Assembly: GCF_013697085.1 (NCBI RefSeq)
Contig: NZ_JACEFT010000004.1
Coordinates: forward strand, 1 to 64,000
DNA from: Billgrantia kenyensis
GTDB taxonomy: Bacteria; Pseudomonadota; Gammaproteobacteria; Pseudomonadales; Halomonadaceae
Length of the DNA: 64,000 nucleotides
Direction: 5' to 3'
Shown here: piece by piece, positions 49,676 through 58,889 of the stretch
Layout of the letters: every line of letters begins with the position of its first letter
Position numbering within the stretch: position 1 is the stretch's first letter
Translations under genes and position numbers: made by a program
The notes under the pieces: model-generated
The model's database searches: none
Told to the model about the DNA's origin: nothing
The model's input: the letters and a program-made list of their open reading frames with translations, nothing else

Positions 49676-50704
49676 ATGGATAACACGATGAGAGCCGCCG
49701 TGGTGCGCAAGTTCGGCGAACCGCTGGCGATCGAGGAGGTAGAGGTGCCGCGCCCCGGCCCTGGCGAGGTGCTGGTCAAGATCGCTGCCTCCGGCGTATG
49801 TCATACCGATCTGCACGCCGCCCACGGCGACTGGCCGGTCAAGCCCAACCCCCCTTTCATCCCCGGCCACGAAGGCGTGGGCCACGTGGCCGCCATCGGT
49901 GCCGGGGTCAAGCACCTCAAGGAGGGGGACCGCATCGGTGTGCCCTGGCTGCACTCCGCCTGCGGCCACTGCGAGCACTGCCTGGGGGGGTGGGAAACTC
50001 TGTGCGAGTCTCAGCAGAACACCGGCTACTCGGTCAATGGCGGCTTCGCCGACTACACCCTGGCGGTGGCGGACTACGCCGGCCACCTGCCGGACAACGT
50101 CGGCTTCGTCGAAATCGCCCCGGTGCTGTGTGCCGGCGTCACCGTCTACAAGGGGCTAAAGGTCACTGACACCCGACCCGGGCAGTGGGTAGTGATCTCG
50201 GGAGTCGGCGGTCTGGGCCACATGGCGGTGCAGTATGCCAAGGCCATGGGGTTGAACGTGGCTGCCGTCGATATCGACGACGCCAAGCTGGCCCTGGCCG
50301 AGCGCCTGGGGGCCAGCGTCACGGTCAATGCGGCCAAGACCGACCCGGTGGCCTATCTCAAGAAGGCCATCGGCGGCGCACACGGTGTGCTGGTCACGGC
50401 GGTGTCGCCCAAGGCCTTCGAACAGGCCCAGGGCATGGTACGCCGCGGCGGCACCATCTCGCTCAACGGCTTGCCGCCCGGCGACTTCCCGCTGCCGATC
50501 TTCGAGACCGTGCTCAATGGCATCACCGTGCGTGGCTCCATCGTCGGCACTCGTCAGGACCTGCAGGAGTCGCTCGACTTCGCCGGCGAGGGCAAGGTCA
50601 AGGCCACGGTGAGCACCGACCACTTGGAGAACATCAACGACGTCTTCCAGCGACTTCACGAAGGCAAGATCGAAGGCCGGGTGGTGCTCGATCTGGCCAG
50701 CTGA
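49676..50704 (+). CDS. adhP: zinc-dependent alcohol dehydrogenase (AdhP type)
   Basis: 342 residues from the ATG at 49676 (AAGGAG upstream; a longer frame from 49583 lacks one). Zn-ADH motifs: catalytic zinc ligands Cys43-H in [14 protein letters not shown] and GHEGVGHV, four structural cysteines in [15 protein letters not shown], catalytic Cys in VLCAGVT, and [17 protein letters not shown] as the NAD-binding loop. It interconverts ethanol and acetaldehyde with NAD in the cytoplasm, a PQQ-independent route beside the quinoprotein path. Confidence 0.94.
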   Translation: MDNTMRAAVVRKFGEPLAIEEVEVPRPGPGEVLVKIAASGVCHTDLHAAHGDWPVKPNPPFIPGHEGVGHVAAIGAGVKHLKEGDRIGVPWLHSACGHCEHCLGGWETLCESQQNTGYSVNGGFADYTLAVADYAGHLPDNVGFVEIAPVLCAGVTVYKGLKVTDTRPGQWVVISGVGGLGHMAVQYAKAMGLNVAAVDIDDAKLALAERLGASVTVNAAKTDPVAYLKKAIGGAHGVLVTAVSPKAFEQAQGMVRRGGTISLNGLPPGDFPLPIFETVLNGITVRGSIVGTRQDLQESLDFAGEGKVKATVSTDHLENINDVFQRLHEGKIEGRVVLDLAS

Positions 50705-50741
50705 ACAGGAGGCTCTCTCGTCGCCTTGACGGCGACTTTCA

Positions 50742-50770
50742 GGCGCGACCCCGGTCGCGCCATTTTTTTC
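50742..50770 (+). terminator. intrinsic terminator after adhP
   Basis: 8-bp stem GGCGCGAC / GTCGCGCC, loop CCCG, then A and seven T. It lies between convergent adhP and the NtrC-type regulator. Confidence 0.88.
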
Positions 50771-50783
50771 TGCGCAATCGGCG

Positions 50784-52142
50784 CTATTCCTGATAGCGGC
50801 GCAGGCGGGTGTACAGATTCTGGCGTGCCAGGCCGCTCATGCGTGCTGCCGCGGACACGTTGCCATCCGCAGCCTCCATGAGCTGCTTGAGCCAACGTGC
50901 CTCGAACTGCTGACGTGCTGCTGCATAGTCGAGAGGCATTTCCTGCGGCTTGGCACTGCTTAAGGCAGATACATGGGGCTGCTCGAAAAGGTCCCGCTCC
51001 GTGATAGAGCCCAGCGGCTGCAGGGCCACGACCCGCTCGATGACATGGCGCAGCTCGCGCACATTGCCCCGCCAGGGAGCGCGCTCCAGTGCTTCCAGCG
51101 CTTCGGGCGTCAGGGGGCCAGTCTGGCGTCCATAGCGCTGATTGAGCTGGTCGAGAAAATAGCTGGCCAGCAGTGGAATATCCGAACGCCTGTCGCGTAG
51201 CGGCGGCGTCTCCAGCGTTACCACACTCAGGCGCCACATCAGGTCTTCCCGGAACTGGCCTGCTGCGACGAGCTCCGACAAGGGGCGATTGGTGGCACAG
51301 ATCAGGCGGAAGTCACCCCGTTGAAGCGCCTGGCTGCCCAGTCGTTTGAAGCTGCGTTCTTCCACGACGCGCAGCAGAGCAGCCTGAAGGCGCGGGCTCA
51401 TGTCCGCGATTTCGTCCAGGAAAAGCGTGCCCCCGCCCGCAGCCTCGAAGAACCCCGGCGTGGTTCGCTCGGCGCCGGTAAAGGCACCGCGCTCATAGCC
51501 GAATAGCGAGCTTTCCAACAGCTCTTCGGTCAGGGCGCCACAGTTGACGGCAACGAACGGCTGCTCGTTGCGCTCGCTTTGGCGATGTAGCTGGCGCGCC
51601 ACCAGTTCCTTTCCCGTGCCGCTTTCGCCTTCGATCAGCACGGTGGTGTCCAGCGGGGCGACCTGGGCTACCTTCGCCAGCAGGCGCTGGATCGCCGGCG
51701 ACTGCCCCACCAGCGCCTCGGCGTGGCCTCCCTGGCTGAGCATCTGTCGAAAGGCATCGGCTTCTCTCAGGGCAGCATCATAGGCCAGCGCCCGTCGCAG
51801 CGTGGCTTCCAGAGCATCCAGGCTCTCGAAAGGTTTGGCCAGATAGTCGAACAGGCCTTCGCGGATCGTTGACACCGCATCGCGCACATCCACGAAGCCC
51901 GTCATCAATACCGCCACCTGACGCGTGCGGCTGACGTCCAGTTCCTTGACGAAGTCCAGTCCATTGCCGTCGGGCAGGCGCTGGTCCACCATCAGCAGGT
52001 GATAGCGATGAGCGGCACAGTGTTGCCTTGCCTCGGCGACGCTGGATGCCACGTCGGCCACCAGCCCCTGGCCGGTCACCATCGCTTCGATAAGCTCACA
52101 GGTATGTTTGTCGTCATCGACGATCAGTACCCGGCCGGGCAT
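50784..52142 (-). CDS. NtrC-family sigma54-dependent response regulator
   Basis: 452 residues: receiver domain with Asp53 (MVDQRLPDGNG) and Lys103, AAA+ domain with Walker A GESGTGKE (172-179), GAFTGA loop (219-224) that contacts sigma54, Walker B GGGTLFLDEIADM and R-finger region, and a Fis-type helix-turn-helix at the end (GNVSAAARMSGLARQNLYTRLRR). It activates sigma54 promoters when phosphorylated by the kinase encoded upstream, with which it overlaps by 29 bases. DctD- and AauR-like relatives control carboxylate uptake, but targets here are not known. Confidence 0.92.
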   Translation of the reverse strand: MPGRVLIVDDDKHTCELIEAMVTGQGLVADVASSVAEARQHCAAHRYHLLMVDQRLPDGNGLDFVKELDVSRTRQVAVLMTGFVDVRDAVSTIREGLFDYLAKPFESLDALEATLRRALAYDAALREADAFRQMLSQGGHAEALVGQSPAIQRLLAKVAQVAPLDTTVLIEGESGTGKELVARQLHRQSERNEQPFVAVNCGALTEELLESSLFGYERGAFTGAERTTPGFFEAAGGGTLFLDEIADMSPRLQAALLRVVEERSFKRLGSQALQRGDFRLICATNRPLSELVAAGQFREDLMWRLSVVTLETPPLRDRRSDIPLLASYFLDQLNQRYGRQTGPLTPEALEALERAPWRGNVRELRHVIERVVALQPLGSITERDLFEQPHVSALSSAKPQEMPLDYAAARQQFEARWLKQLMEAADGNVSAAARMSGLARQNLYTRLRRYQE

Positions 52143-53493
52143 GCCCTACCTCCTTCTGCTCAGAATCGCTTGCGGGTAAGACGAGGCGAAATAGTGCCCC
52201 GCCAGCGGTCCCCTGGCCTACCTCCACGACACCGCCGTGCAGGGTGGCGACCGTATGAACGACAGCCAGGCCAAGACCGCTCCCTTCTGCCAGCGTGGTG
52301 ACAAAAGGCTGGAAGATACGTTCACGGTCTTCAGGGGCAACCCCAGGGCCTTGGTCTTCAACTTCGAGAGTCAGCTTGCCAGGCTGGCCCTCCAGTCTTA
52401 CATCCACGTGGCCTTCGGGTGGCGAGAATACCTGAGCATTTCGTAGCAGGTTGAATATCGCATGGCGCAATAGAATGGGATCCCCCGCCAGCATCACGGC
52501 ATCCAGGTCAGGCGTGGCGTGCAGATTGACCGGTGTCCTGTGGCTCTGGCGAACCAGTTGCACCGCCTCCTGGACGATCTGCTCCAGGACCACTGGCTCC
52601 ACTTCGAAGCGGGAGACGCGACTGAGCTCCAGCAGACGCCGCACGAAGTCTGCACAGTGGCGCCCTGCGCTCTCGATGTCGCGCAGGTAACATGCGACTC
52701 GCTCCGGGTCGTCCGCGTACCGCTGCGCTAGCTGTGCCTTGTTGACGACACCGACCAGGGGGCTATTCACCTGATGAGCGATATCCGCCACCATCTTGCC
52801 CAGCGCAGACATCTTCTCCAATTGCACCAACCTGCGATGCTCCTCATCCAGGGCGCTCAGCGACGCCAGGGCAGCGCGGTGTCGGCGCAGCAACAGGCCG
52901 TGCAGGCCCGTTACCGTGAGGATAAGCAGGAGTCCCACCGTTCCCGCTGTCAACCAGACCAGGCGCTGCCCCCTCGCCAGCATTGCCTTGACGTGGGTCG
53001 CGTCCCGATACACCCCCATGGCGGCGACAGGGTCTCCGTTCTCCCCCCAAATGGGGACGTAGAACTCCATGACCAGATCGGTCGCACTCCAGTCGGGTGC
53101 CGGTGCACCGGCGAAAGGCCTCAGCACCGGGGCCAGTTCACCACCAAGCGCGGTGCGCAGCGGTGCTTCGCGCCGGGCCTTTCGCCCGATACGGTCAGGT
53201 TCACTCGACCATATCAGGCGCAGGTCGTGGCCGAATACGTTGATGCGCAAGATATCTTCAAGTGCCAGCAGGTGCTGTAGCTGACGATCCAGCATCTCCG
53301 GTGCCAGCCGGGGGGCGAGGTCGTCAGCGTCTCCCAGCAGCGAGCCCACCAGGTCATGTACCTGCTGGCTTTCTCGTTCGAGGATCGCCGTCTGAAAGAA
53401 GCGGCTGGCGACGGTGGCCGAAACGCCAATCAGTGAGCCCACCAGCAGCAGCGTTGCCACCAGGAAGACCACCATTGGCGAACGTCTTGTCAT
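52114..53493 (-). CDS. membrane sensor histidine kinase paired with the NtrC-type regulator
   Basis: 459 residues with membrane spans at about 7-29 and 178-200 around a roughly 150-residue periplasmic sensor. HisKA has His240 in IAHQVNSPLVGV (a Gln follows instead of the usual Glu). HATPase: N box HAIFNLLRNAQ, DQGPGV and GSGLGLAVVHT. Its organisation resembles DctB/AauS-type kinases. The signal is unknown. It is downstream of the broken heme-protein gene on the same strand. Confidence 0.9.
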   Translation of the reverse strand: MTRRSPMVVFLVATLLLVGSLIGVSATVASRFFQTAILERESQQVHDLVGSLLGDADDLAPRLAPEMLDRQLQHLLALEDILRINVFGHDLRLIWSSEPDRIGRKARREAPLRTALGGELAPVLRPFAGAPAPDWSATDLVMEFYVPIWGENGDPVAAMGVYRDATHVKAMLARGQRLVWLTAGTVGLLLILTVTGLHGLLLRRHRAALASLSALDEEHRRLVQLEKMSALGKMVADIAHQVNSPLVGVVNKAQLAQRYADDPERVACYLRDIESAGRHCADFVRRLLELSRVSRFEVEPVVLEQIVQEAVQLVRQSHRTPVNLHATPDLDAVMLAGDPILLRHAIFNLLRNAQVFSPPEGHVDVRLEGQPGKLTLEVEDQGPGVAPEDRERIFQPFVTTLAEGSGLGLAVVHTVATLHGGVVEVGQGTAGGALFRLVLPASDSEQKEVGHARPGTDRR

Positions 53494-53554
53494 GTCGGGT
53501 TCCAGAAAGGGGAGGGACGACAGGGTGCTGACAGCACCCTGTCAGATAGCCTCA

Positions 53555-54913
53555 TCAGTGAGACGTTGCGCGCTCTTGTTCCAACTCTACGGCAAAGTCG
53601 GCAATCTCTTCCAATGAGAGGTGAATATCGCGGATGCCGATGGTGCGGCTCTCCACGGCTTCCTTGCCAGGGTGCTCTTCACGGTGGAGCCACTGCCAGG
53701 TGGTCTGGCCGGGGTAGTAGACCTGCAGCTCGGTCCAGGCCACCTCCGCCTCGCTGAGGTCGCCATCGACCCGCTGCGCCACGATATCGGCATCCTCGAT
53801 CCCAAGCCCCAGAGTCTGGGGGTGTGACACCAGGTGCCAGCGAGCGCCAGAGGCATTGGTATGCACGGCAAATGCTGCCTGGTAGACCTCGCCGTCGCTG
53901 AGTGTCTTGCTGTCCAGCGGGTTGGGCGCCTCCAGTGAGCGCGTCAGCTGAATGCGCCAGGCTCCCTCCTCGTATTCGCCCGCCGCGCGAATTGCGCCCC
54001 GGCTCCCGGAGGGCTCGCGCAGGAAGCGCTGGGGTAGCACATCCCCCTCCTGCCAGTCATGCTCGGGGTCGAAGGGTTGGGCGATCTCTTAGGACAGGTA
54101 ATACCAGTCATCCTGGCCGTACTCGCGTGCCATCAGGCGGTCGCGCTCCAGGTGGGTGATACCGGTGATCTCCGGATCATACATCCAGGCAGGCTGGCCG
54201 GCATCGCTGTCCCAGTTGTCGGTGAAGGGGCCCGTGCCTTCGCTGTTGAGGCGATACTGCAGCACATAATTGTTGTCGGAGTAACCCAGCGGATGGCTGC
54301 GATGGGCTCGCCATTGCCAGAGGTCCAGAAACTCGCCTTGCTCGCGCATGGCCTGGATGTCTGCGTCGTCCTTGAGGCGATCCCAGGAGACTTCGTCATC
54401 GTCGGCGTCGCGGGTCGTCGGCAGATACTTGCGAATGTCGGAGCGTCCCATCTCTTCGCCAAGGACCGGGTGCGCCTCCACCTCGTCCGAACTGGCGGCA
54501 TCGCTCAGGGTTCGCATGCCGTCGTGAACCGTCATGTAACCACCGTAGCGACCAAACCCTGCCACCGAGCCGTCATCCAGCAGCATGGAGATGCGGTCCT
54601 CGTATAGCCCATGGGGATCCTGACCGAGCGCCCCGCTGCCGTACCTGACCCACTCACCGTCTTCGTAGATCCAGTACTGGTGATACCAGCTGGGGTTGTC
54701 CGTGGGAAACTCGTAGCGAATCTGAATCTCCTCATCGTTGTAGACCGCACCGACGCGCAGGGTGGCCAGGCGGTCCTCCGCGTGTGGAATGAAGATATTT
54801 TTTTCCTCATCAACCCGTTCCGGTTCGTTGGCATGAAGATGTGCAGCTGCCAGCAGGCCGCTCCCGGCCATGACGGCTATGCTCAGGCGGTGCATCAGGG
54901 GAAATATTGTCAT
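53555..54913 (-). pseudogene. ethylbenzene dehydrogenase-related heme-binding protein, interrupted by a nonsense codon
   Basis: One frame of 453 codons from the ATG at 54913 (AGGAG upstream, signal peptide present) to 53555, broken by an in-frame TAA at 54091-54089. The N-terminal 274 codons end ...DDWYYLS; after the stop, the same frame continues EIAQPFDPEHDWQEGDVLPQRF. The intact paralogue at 55.3 kb has YYLAEDFAIEFDPDHDWQNG at the same place, so TAA replaces a GAA/GAG glutamate. Conserved stretches LYEDRISMLLDDGSV, GRYGGYMTV and RSDIRKYLP are shared. The copy also lacks the C-terminal anchor of its paralogue. It could be a pseudogene, two fragments, or a sequencing error. Confidence 0.8.
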
Positions 54914-55004
54914 TAGTGTGCTCCTTGGTTATCCGTGACGAATGGTCACGCCAAAGGCTTCAGCAACTTCCATGCCATGAGGTTAAAGCTGTATTTTCAT
55001 AAGC

Positions 55005-55018
55005 TTGATCAGAATCAA
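55005..55018. promoter_or_regulatory. perfect FNR/ANR box
   Basis: TTGAT-CAGA-ATCAA matches the FNR consensus TTGAT-N4-ATCAA exactly and extends to 7-bp arms (GCTTGAT / ATCAAGC). Its centre is about 98 bases before the broken heme-protein gene and about 312 before the intact paralogue. It predicts oxygen-limited expression; which gene it serves is not certain. Confidence 0.7.
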
Positions 55019-55244
55019 GCGGAGATGAGGTGTCTAGAAGTCGTGACAACTGTCTTTATTTCATTACAGCTATCCGTTAACGTTATTGAGGCGTGCAAAG
55101 TTGGTTCTGGTTACTTGGGGTGTCTGCTGTAAACAAGATAATAACTCTTCTGGGAAGTAACTTGTTTCTCATTTCTATATGGTGGTGAATCGGGTGGTAA
55201 GTGCACTGGGCGTGTCGCTTTTCTTATTTTATTAAATATGACCT

Positions 55245-55268
55245 GGGTCATCATTTTTTTGATGATCC
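55245..55268. promoter_or_regulatory. inverted repeat upstream of the intact heme-protein gene
   Basis: GGGTCATCA / TGATGATCC (one G-T pair) around six T, ending 55 bases before the ATG. Operator or leader hairpin. Confidence 0.35.
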
Positions 55269-55323
55269 AATACCACAATGAAGAGTGCGGGGATTTGCCG
55301 TATAACTATCTCAGGAATACGCC

Positions 55324-56754
55324 ATGAACAAATATAAGGGCGCATACCCTTGGGTGGTCATCGCCTTGCCAGCCACGCTGGCATTGACGTGGGCAACTCA
55401 GGGCATTGGGGTCATAGAAAATGACCACAGCCGCAATATAGACATTCCAGAAGAATTGACCATGCCGCTTCAGGTCAAGGCGGCCTATGACGGAGAGAAT
55501 GTATTCTTCCGCTATCGCTGGTCTGCTGAAAATGCCTTCGTTTACCACGATATGCTGCGTTATCAGGACGGCGAGTGGGTTCGCCATGGTGCTTCACCGG
55601 TGGGGTCGGATCCTGACAACGCTTATGAGGATCGCGTCTCCATGCTGGTTGATGATGGGAGCGTACCCGAGTTCGGCCGCTACGGTGGCTATATCACCGT
55701 GGGCAGCGGCATGCGTTACTTCCCCGATGTGGACGGTGCTGATGAGGTGCGCGAGCACCCCCATCTGGGCGGGGGGCTTGGTAGAAGCGACATCCGCAAG
55801 TATCTGCCGGCCACCCGGCACAACGCCGATTGGCGTAGCGTGGTCGATGCGGAGACTCTGGAGGCGCAGCGTGACGCTGGCTATTTTCTCGATCTCTGGC
55901 ACTGGCGGGCAGGGCGTTCCAATCCACTTGGCGTTGCCGATGACAACTGGGTCGGCGAATACCGCCACAGCGATTCAGGCAGGGGGGCCTTCAGCACCAA
56001 CTGGGATAGCGATAATGCCCGGCCGAGCTGGATGTTCGACCCGGATGCCGTGGGGATGCATGCCCTAAGCTGGGAAGACATCGCGGCCAACCGCTTCGAT
56101 TTTGACGGACTCTATTACCTCGCCGAGGATTTTGCCATCGAGTTCGACCCCGACCACGACTGGCAGAATGGTGATGTCATTCCCCGTCGTCTGCTGAGGC
56201 AGCCCGAAGGCTCTCGCGCGGCCATTCGTGTACACGGCGATGCCCGCTGGGTCGATGGCTACTGGGACGTGACCTTGGTACGGGCCATGGATACCGGAAG
56301 TCCCAGAGATGACAAGATCTTCCGCGAGCAGGGGCGCTATGATCTGGGTATCGCCGTACACCGCAACGCTACCGGAAGTCGCTGGCACTATGTCTCGCTG
56401 CCCCATACGCTGGGCTTTGGCCGAGAAGCCGATATCCAGGCGCAACGCTTCTCCGGCAGCGAACCGGACTGGTCAGGAGAATGGACCGATATCACCCTGA
56501 TTTACCCCGGCCAGGTCAACTGGCCCTTGCTGACCAGTCGGGCTCATGCCGGCTCCAGCGGCATTGCAGCGGGCAAGCCGGTGCGTGCCCACCACAATGA
56601 AGAGCAGCTGGCACACTATGGCGTCGAAATGGAGTTTCTCGACCAGATTGTCTCCCAGTGGCGGATGACACTTTTCGGCGGACTGTTTGCTATCGGGGGC
56701 ATCGGCTTGGCGTTGCTGCCCGCCTTCCCGCGCAAGCGTAAAGGAGACAACTGA
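55324..56754 (+). CDS. ethylbenzene dehydrogenase-related heme-binding protein, membrane-anchored
   Basis: 476 residues. An N-terminal hydrophobic stretch (about 8-27) acts as signal or anchor, then an EB_dh-like beta-sandwich fold related to the heme-b subunits of ethylbenzene dehydrogenase and nitrate/chlorate reductases: YRWSAENAFVYHD, GEWVRHGA, YEDRVSMLVDDGSV, LWHWRAGRSNPLG. A C-terminal helix (FGGLFAIGGIGLALLPAF, about 448-465) ends in RKRK. It is translationally linked to a DUF2231-like membrane protein. No molybdenum subunit is nearby, so it probably handles electrons or heme for another system. It is an intact paralogue of the broken gene beside it. Confidence 0.8.
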   Translation: MNKYKGAYPWVVIALPATLALTWATQGIGVIENDHSRNIDIPEELTMPLQVKAAYDGENVFFRYRWSAENAFVYHDMLRYQDGEWVRHGASPVGSDPDNAYEDRVSMLVDDGSVPEFGRYGGYITVGSGMRYFPDVDGADEVREHPHLGGGLGRSDIRKYLPATRHNADWRSVVDAETLEAQRDAGYFLDLWHWRAGRSNPLGVADDNWVGEYRHSDSGRGAFSTNWDSDNARPSWMFDPDAVGMHALSWEDIAANRFDFDGLYYLAEDFAIEFDPDHDWQNGDVIPRRLLRQPEGSRAAIRVHGDARWVDGYWDVTLVRAMDTGSPRDDKIFREQGRYDLGIAVHRNATGSRWHYVSLPHTLGFGREADIQAQRFSGSEPDWSGEWTDITLIYPGQVNWPLLTSRAHAGSSGIAAGKPVRAHHNEEQLAHYGVEMEFLDQIVSQWRMTLFGGLFAIGGIGLALLPAFPRKRKGDN

Positions 56755-57293
56755 TGCTCAGCCTTCATCATATTCTCATCCATTTTCCGATCGGCTTATG
56801 GCTGCTGGGCACGCTCCTGATCCTGCTCGGCGCGATGACAAACGGGCGACTGGCAGAAAACAGCCGAACCGCGTTACTGCCAGTACTGGTGGTCGGCCTC
56901 CTTGGTGCCGTCGTCTCCTTGATCAGCGGTGTGCTGATCTGGCCGATGGAAGCCAACCTGCATAGCCCCATGATCCGCAACCACATCCTCATGGCCCTCT
57001 GGACGGTGGCGGTATTCGGCCTGCTGACTCTGCTGGTATGGCGTGCCGGTGCTGCCGCCTTCGAAGGCGCCAGGCGCTGGGTACTGGTGATCCTTTCGCT
57101 CTACGGCAGCTTGCTGCTCATGACCACCGGCACGCTGGGGGGCTATCTGGCAGGTGCTGCGAGTCCGTTCTCGAACCTGCTGCGGTGGAACGTCTTTACC
57201 ACCTATTACTCGCCAACCTGGGTGGTCGCCGTGATGGTGCTGGTGGGCTTGGCCGGCGGCTATCTCTGGTATAGAGGACGCCAGCCAGCTTGA
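56754..57293 (+). CDS. DUF2231-like membrane protein
   Basis: 179 residues, about four spans. The N-terminus LHHILIHFPIGLWLLGTLL has the HxxxIHFPIG pattern of DUF2231, and a second histidine set lies in HSPMIRNHILMALWT (about 74-88), which could hold heme b. AAAGGAG precedes the ATG, which overlaps the previous stop by one base. It likely forms a membrane redox pair with the heme-binding protein. This is inference. Confidence 0.7.
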   Translation: MLSLHHILIHFPIGLWLLGTLLILLGAMTNGRLAENSRTALLPVLVVGLLGAVVSLISGVLIWPMEANLHSPMIRNHILMALWTVAVFGLLTLLVWRAGAAAFEGARRWVLVILSLYGSLLLMTTGTLGGYLAGAASPFSNLLRWNVFTTYYSPTWVVAVMVLVGLAGGYLWYRGRQPA

Positions 57294-57307
57294 GGCAGAG
57301 TGTTAGA

Positions 57308-57344
57308 AACGACCACGGCTCCACTGGGTGAGGCCGTGGTCGTT
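57308..57344. terminator. bidirectional hairpin between convergent genes
   Basis: 12-bp perfect stem AACGACCACGGC / GCCGTGGTCGTT with a 13-base loop, between the DUF2231-like gene and the methyltransferase fusion. Confidence 0.75.
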
Positions 57345-57376
57345 GATTGTCACGGCCAAGGGCGAGGTGACAAGGG

Positions 57377-58612
57377 CTATCCTTCCGAAGTCGCTTTCTC
57401 TAGCCCCAACAGCTCGGCTTCGCGTTGACGTCGCAGCCGGATATCCCAGCCCACGGCGGCGGCCAGCAGGACAAAACCGCTCAGCTCCACGAGCATGCTG
57501 TAATCGATGAACAGAGCGTAGAGCACGGTCAGTGCAGCGCCAGAGCCCACCAAGGCGGGCCAGGGCGTCTTATGGCGGGGTATCCCCGTGGCCAGCGTAA
57601 CCAAGGTCAGCAGCACCAGTACGGCAATGGCGCCGGCCCAGAGTCCTTCGTCGAGGGCCAGGTGGACACCCAGCAGCGGTAGCAGGGCGAGCAGTGCCAG
57701 GGTGCCGTAGCAGCTCAGCAGGGCCAGCAGGTAGGCCATGACTCCCAGCAGGCCACGGCGATACCACAGCCGCAGCCAGCGTCGCGGATCGAGGCGGCGC
57801 CACCAGCGCAGGGGCCAGGCGGGCCGCGCGGCACCACGGCGCATGGCGATCTCGACGGAATGGGCGCCGAAGCTGGAGGCGATCTCGCGGGTCTGGGCAC
57901 TGGGACTCAAGGCGAAGTAGTCGTGGCTGCCGACCACGCTGACTTCCTCGAAGCCGGCCTCCTCGAACAGCGCCAACAGCTCCTCCTTCACCGTGGCGCC
58001 GACCACGCACTCGACCCACAGGCGCGGGTCCTCGTGACAGTCGACCGAGACCGGCCGGTGGATGACCACGTCAGCCAACTGCACGCGTCCGTGAGGCTTG
58101 AGCACGCGGAACATCTCGGCCACGGCCCGGCGCTTGTCCGGCACCAGGTTGAGCGCGCCATTGCTGGTGATAGTATCGATACTGGCGTCGGGCAGCGGCA
58201 GCTGTTCGGCGGAGCCCTGCACCACGGCCAGCCGGTCGATGGCGTGACGCTCCGCGGCCTGGTTGATTCGGCGGGTCATGGCGGCGGTCAGGTCGAGGGC
58301 AATGACCTGGCCCTGGGGGCCCGCAAGCTGACGTGCGATGAAGGCGTCGCCGCCCGCTCCGGCGCCGATGTCCAGTACGCGATCGCCGTGGCGGATGGCC
58401 TCGGCGCGAAAGGGGCAGCCGACGCCGGCAAAGGCTTCACTGACCTCGGTGGGCAATTCGGCCAGCCGTTCGGGAGGATAACCCAGGCGACGGCTGGTCT
58501 CGGCGCCAACAGGGAAGTGGAAGGGTGAAGCGGGGGTCGTTGCCACGGCGGTGTACATCTGCTGAACCGCGGCCAGGATCTGGGGGCGGGAGTAACCGAG
58601 GATGGCCACCAT
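57377..58612 (-). CDS. ArsM-like methyltransferase fused to a membrane domain
   Basis: 411 residues. Class I SAM methyltransferase (about 20-230): VLDIGAGAGGDAFIARQL, ALDLT, LPLPDASID and SNGALNLVPDKRRAVAEMFRVLKPHGR. The pattern is that of arsenite methyltransferases, but the middle cysteine of the ArsM triad is Gly152 (SNG for SNC), with Cys66 and Cys202 kept. The last about 120 residues hold four spans resembling MerC and end in basic residues. GAGGAGG precedes the ATG. It is third in an operon with an ECF sigma factor and anti-sigma factor. Substrate: a metalloid or soft electrophile is likely, but arsenic itself is not shown. Confidence 0.78.
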   Translation of the reverse strand: MVAILGYSRPQILAAVQQMYTAVATTPASPFHFPVGAETSRRLGYPPERLAELPTEVSEAFAGVGCPFRAEAIRHGDRVLDIGAGAGGDAFIARQLAGPQGQVIALDLTAAMTRRINQAAERHAIDRLAVVQGSAEQLPLPDASIDTITSNGALNLVPDKRRAVAEMFRVLKPHGRVQLADVVIHRPVSVDCHEDPRLWVECVVGATVKEELLALFEEAGFEEVSVVGSHDYFALSPSAQTREIASSFGAHSVEIAMRRGAARPAWPLRWWRRLDPRRWLRLWYRRGLLGVMAYLLALLSCYGTLALLALLPLLGVHLALDEGLWAGAIAVLVLLTLVTLATGIPRHKTPWPALVGSGAALTVLYALFIDYSMLVELSGFVLLAAAVGWDIRLRRQREAELLGLEKATSEG

Positions 58613-58625
58613 GATTGCCTCCTCC

Positions 58626-58889
58626 TCACGAGTCTGTGGCGGTGTCGGACTCGTCGAAGCCGTCGAGCAGGGCGCTGATGCGCCGGTGCAACCGTGGTGG
58701 GGCCTTTGCCGTTCCAGTGGCCGCTACTCTGGCCCGCAGTCGACGTTCGAATTCGGCACGCGTGAAACAATCACGGCATCGCTGAAGATGCCATTCGATA
58801 TCCGCCGCTTCCTGCGAATCCAGCTCCCGGTCGAGGTAGTCGAAGAGTCGCTCGATGACCTCCTCGCAGCTCAGCGCCCTGGGGTTCAT
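58626..58889 (-). CDS. zinc-finger anti-sigma factor (zf-HC2 type)
   Basis: 87 residues from the ATG at 58889, which overlaps the sigma gene stop (ATGA). The HxxxCxxC zinc motif is H-L-Q-R-C-R-D-C (about 35-42), preceded by SCEEVIERLFDYLDREL, as in ZAS-type anti-sigma factors that release sigma when the thiols react. No membrane span, so it is a soluble cytoplasmic sensor of thiol-reactive stress. Its partner is the ECF factor encoded directly upstream. Confidence 0.85.
   Translation of the reverse strand: MNPRALSCEEVIERLFDYLDRELDSQEAADIEWHLQRCRDCFTRAEFERRLRARVAATGTAKAPPRLHRRISALLDGFDESDTATDS

Larger units (their letters stand above)
54914..55323. other. 410-base AT-rich divergent intergenic region
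   Basis: Clearly more AT-rich than the flanking genes, with no believable reading frame. It contains the FNR box at 55005-55018 and a hairpin at 55245-55268 and must hold the promoters of both heme-protein genes. I found no sigma54 -24/-12 element by eye. Confidence 0.6.

Noticed and set aside
47986..49779. 597-codon minus-strand frame opposite the aldehyde dehydrogenase
   Set aside because: The aldehyde dehydrogenase is clear on the plus strand; the antisense product is repetitive Val/Gly/His/Asp-rich.
54089..54091. Recoding of the in-frame TAA as an amino acid
   Set aside because: Known natural recoding uses UGA (selenocysteine) or UAG (pyrrolysine); UAA recoding is not expected in this group. 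Nonsense mutation or error is simpler.
54914..55323. Sigma54 promoter for the heme-protein genes, suggested by the NtrC-type regulator next door
   Set aside because: No GG-N10-GC element with reasonable flanks was found by eye on either strand of this region.
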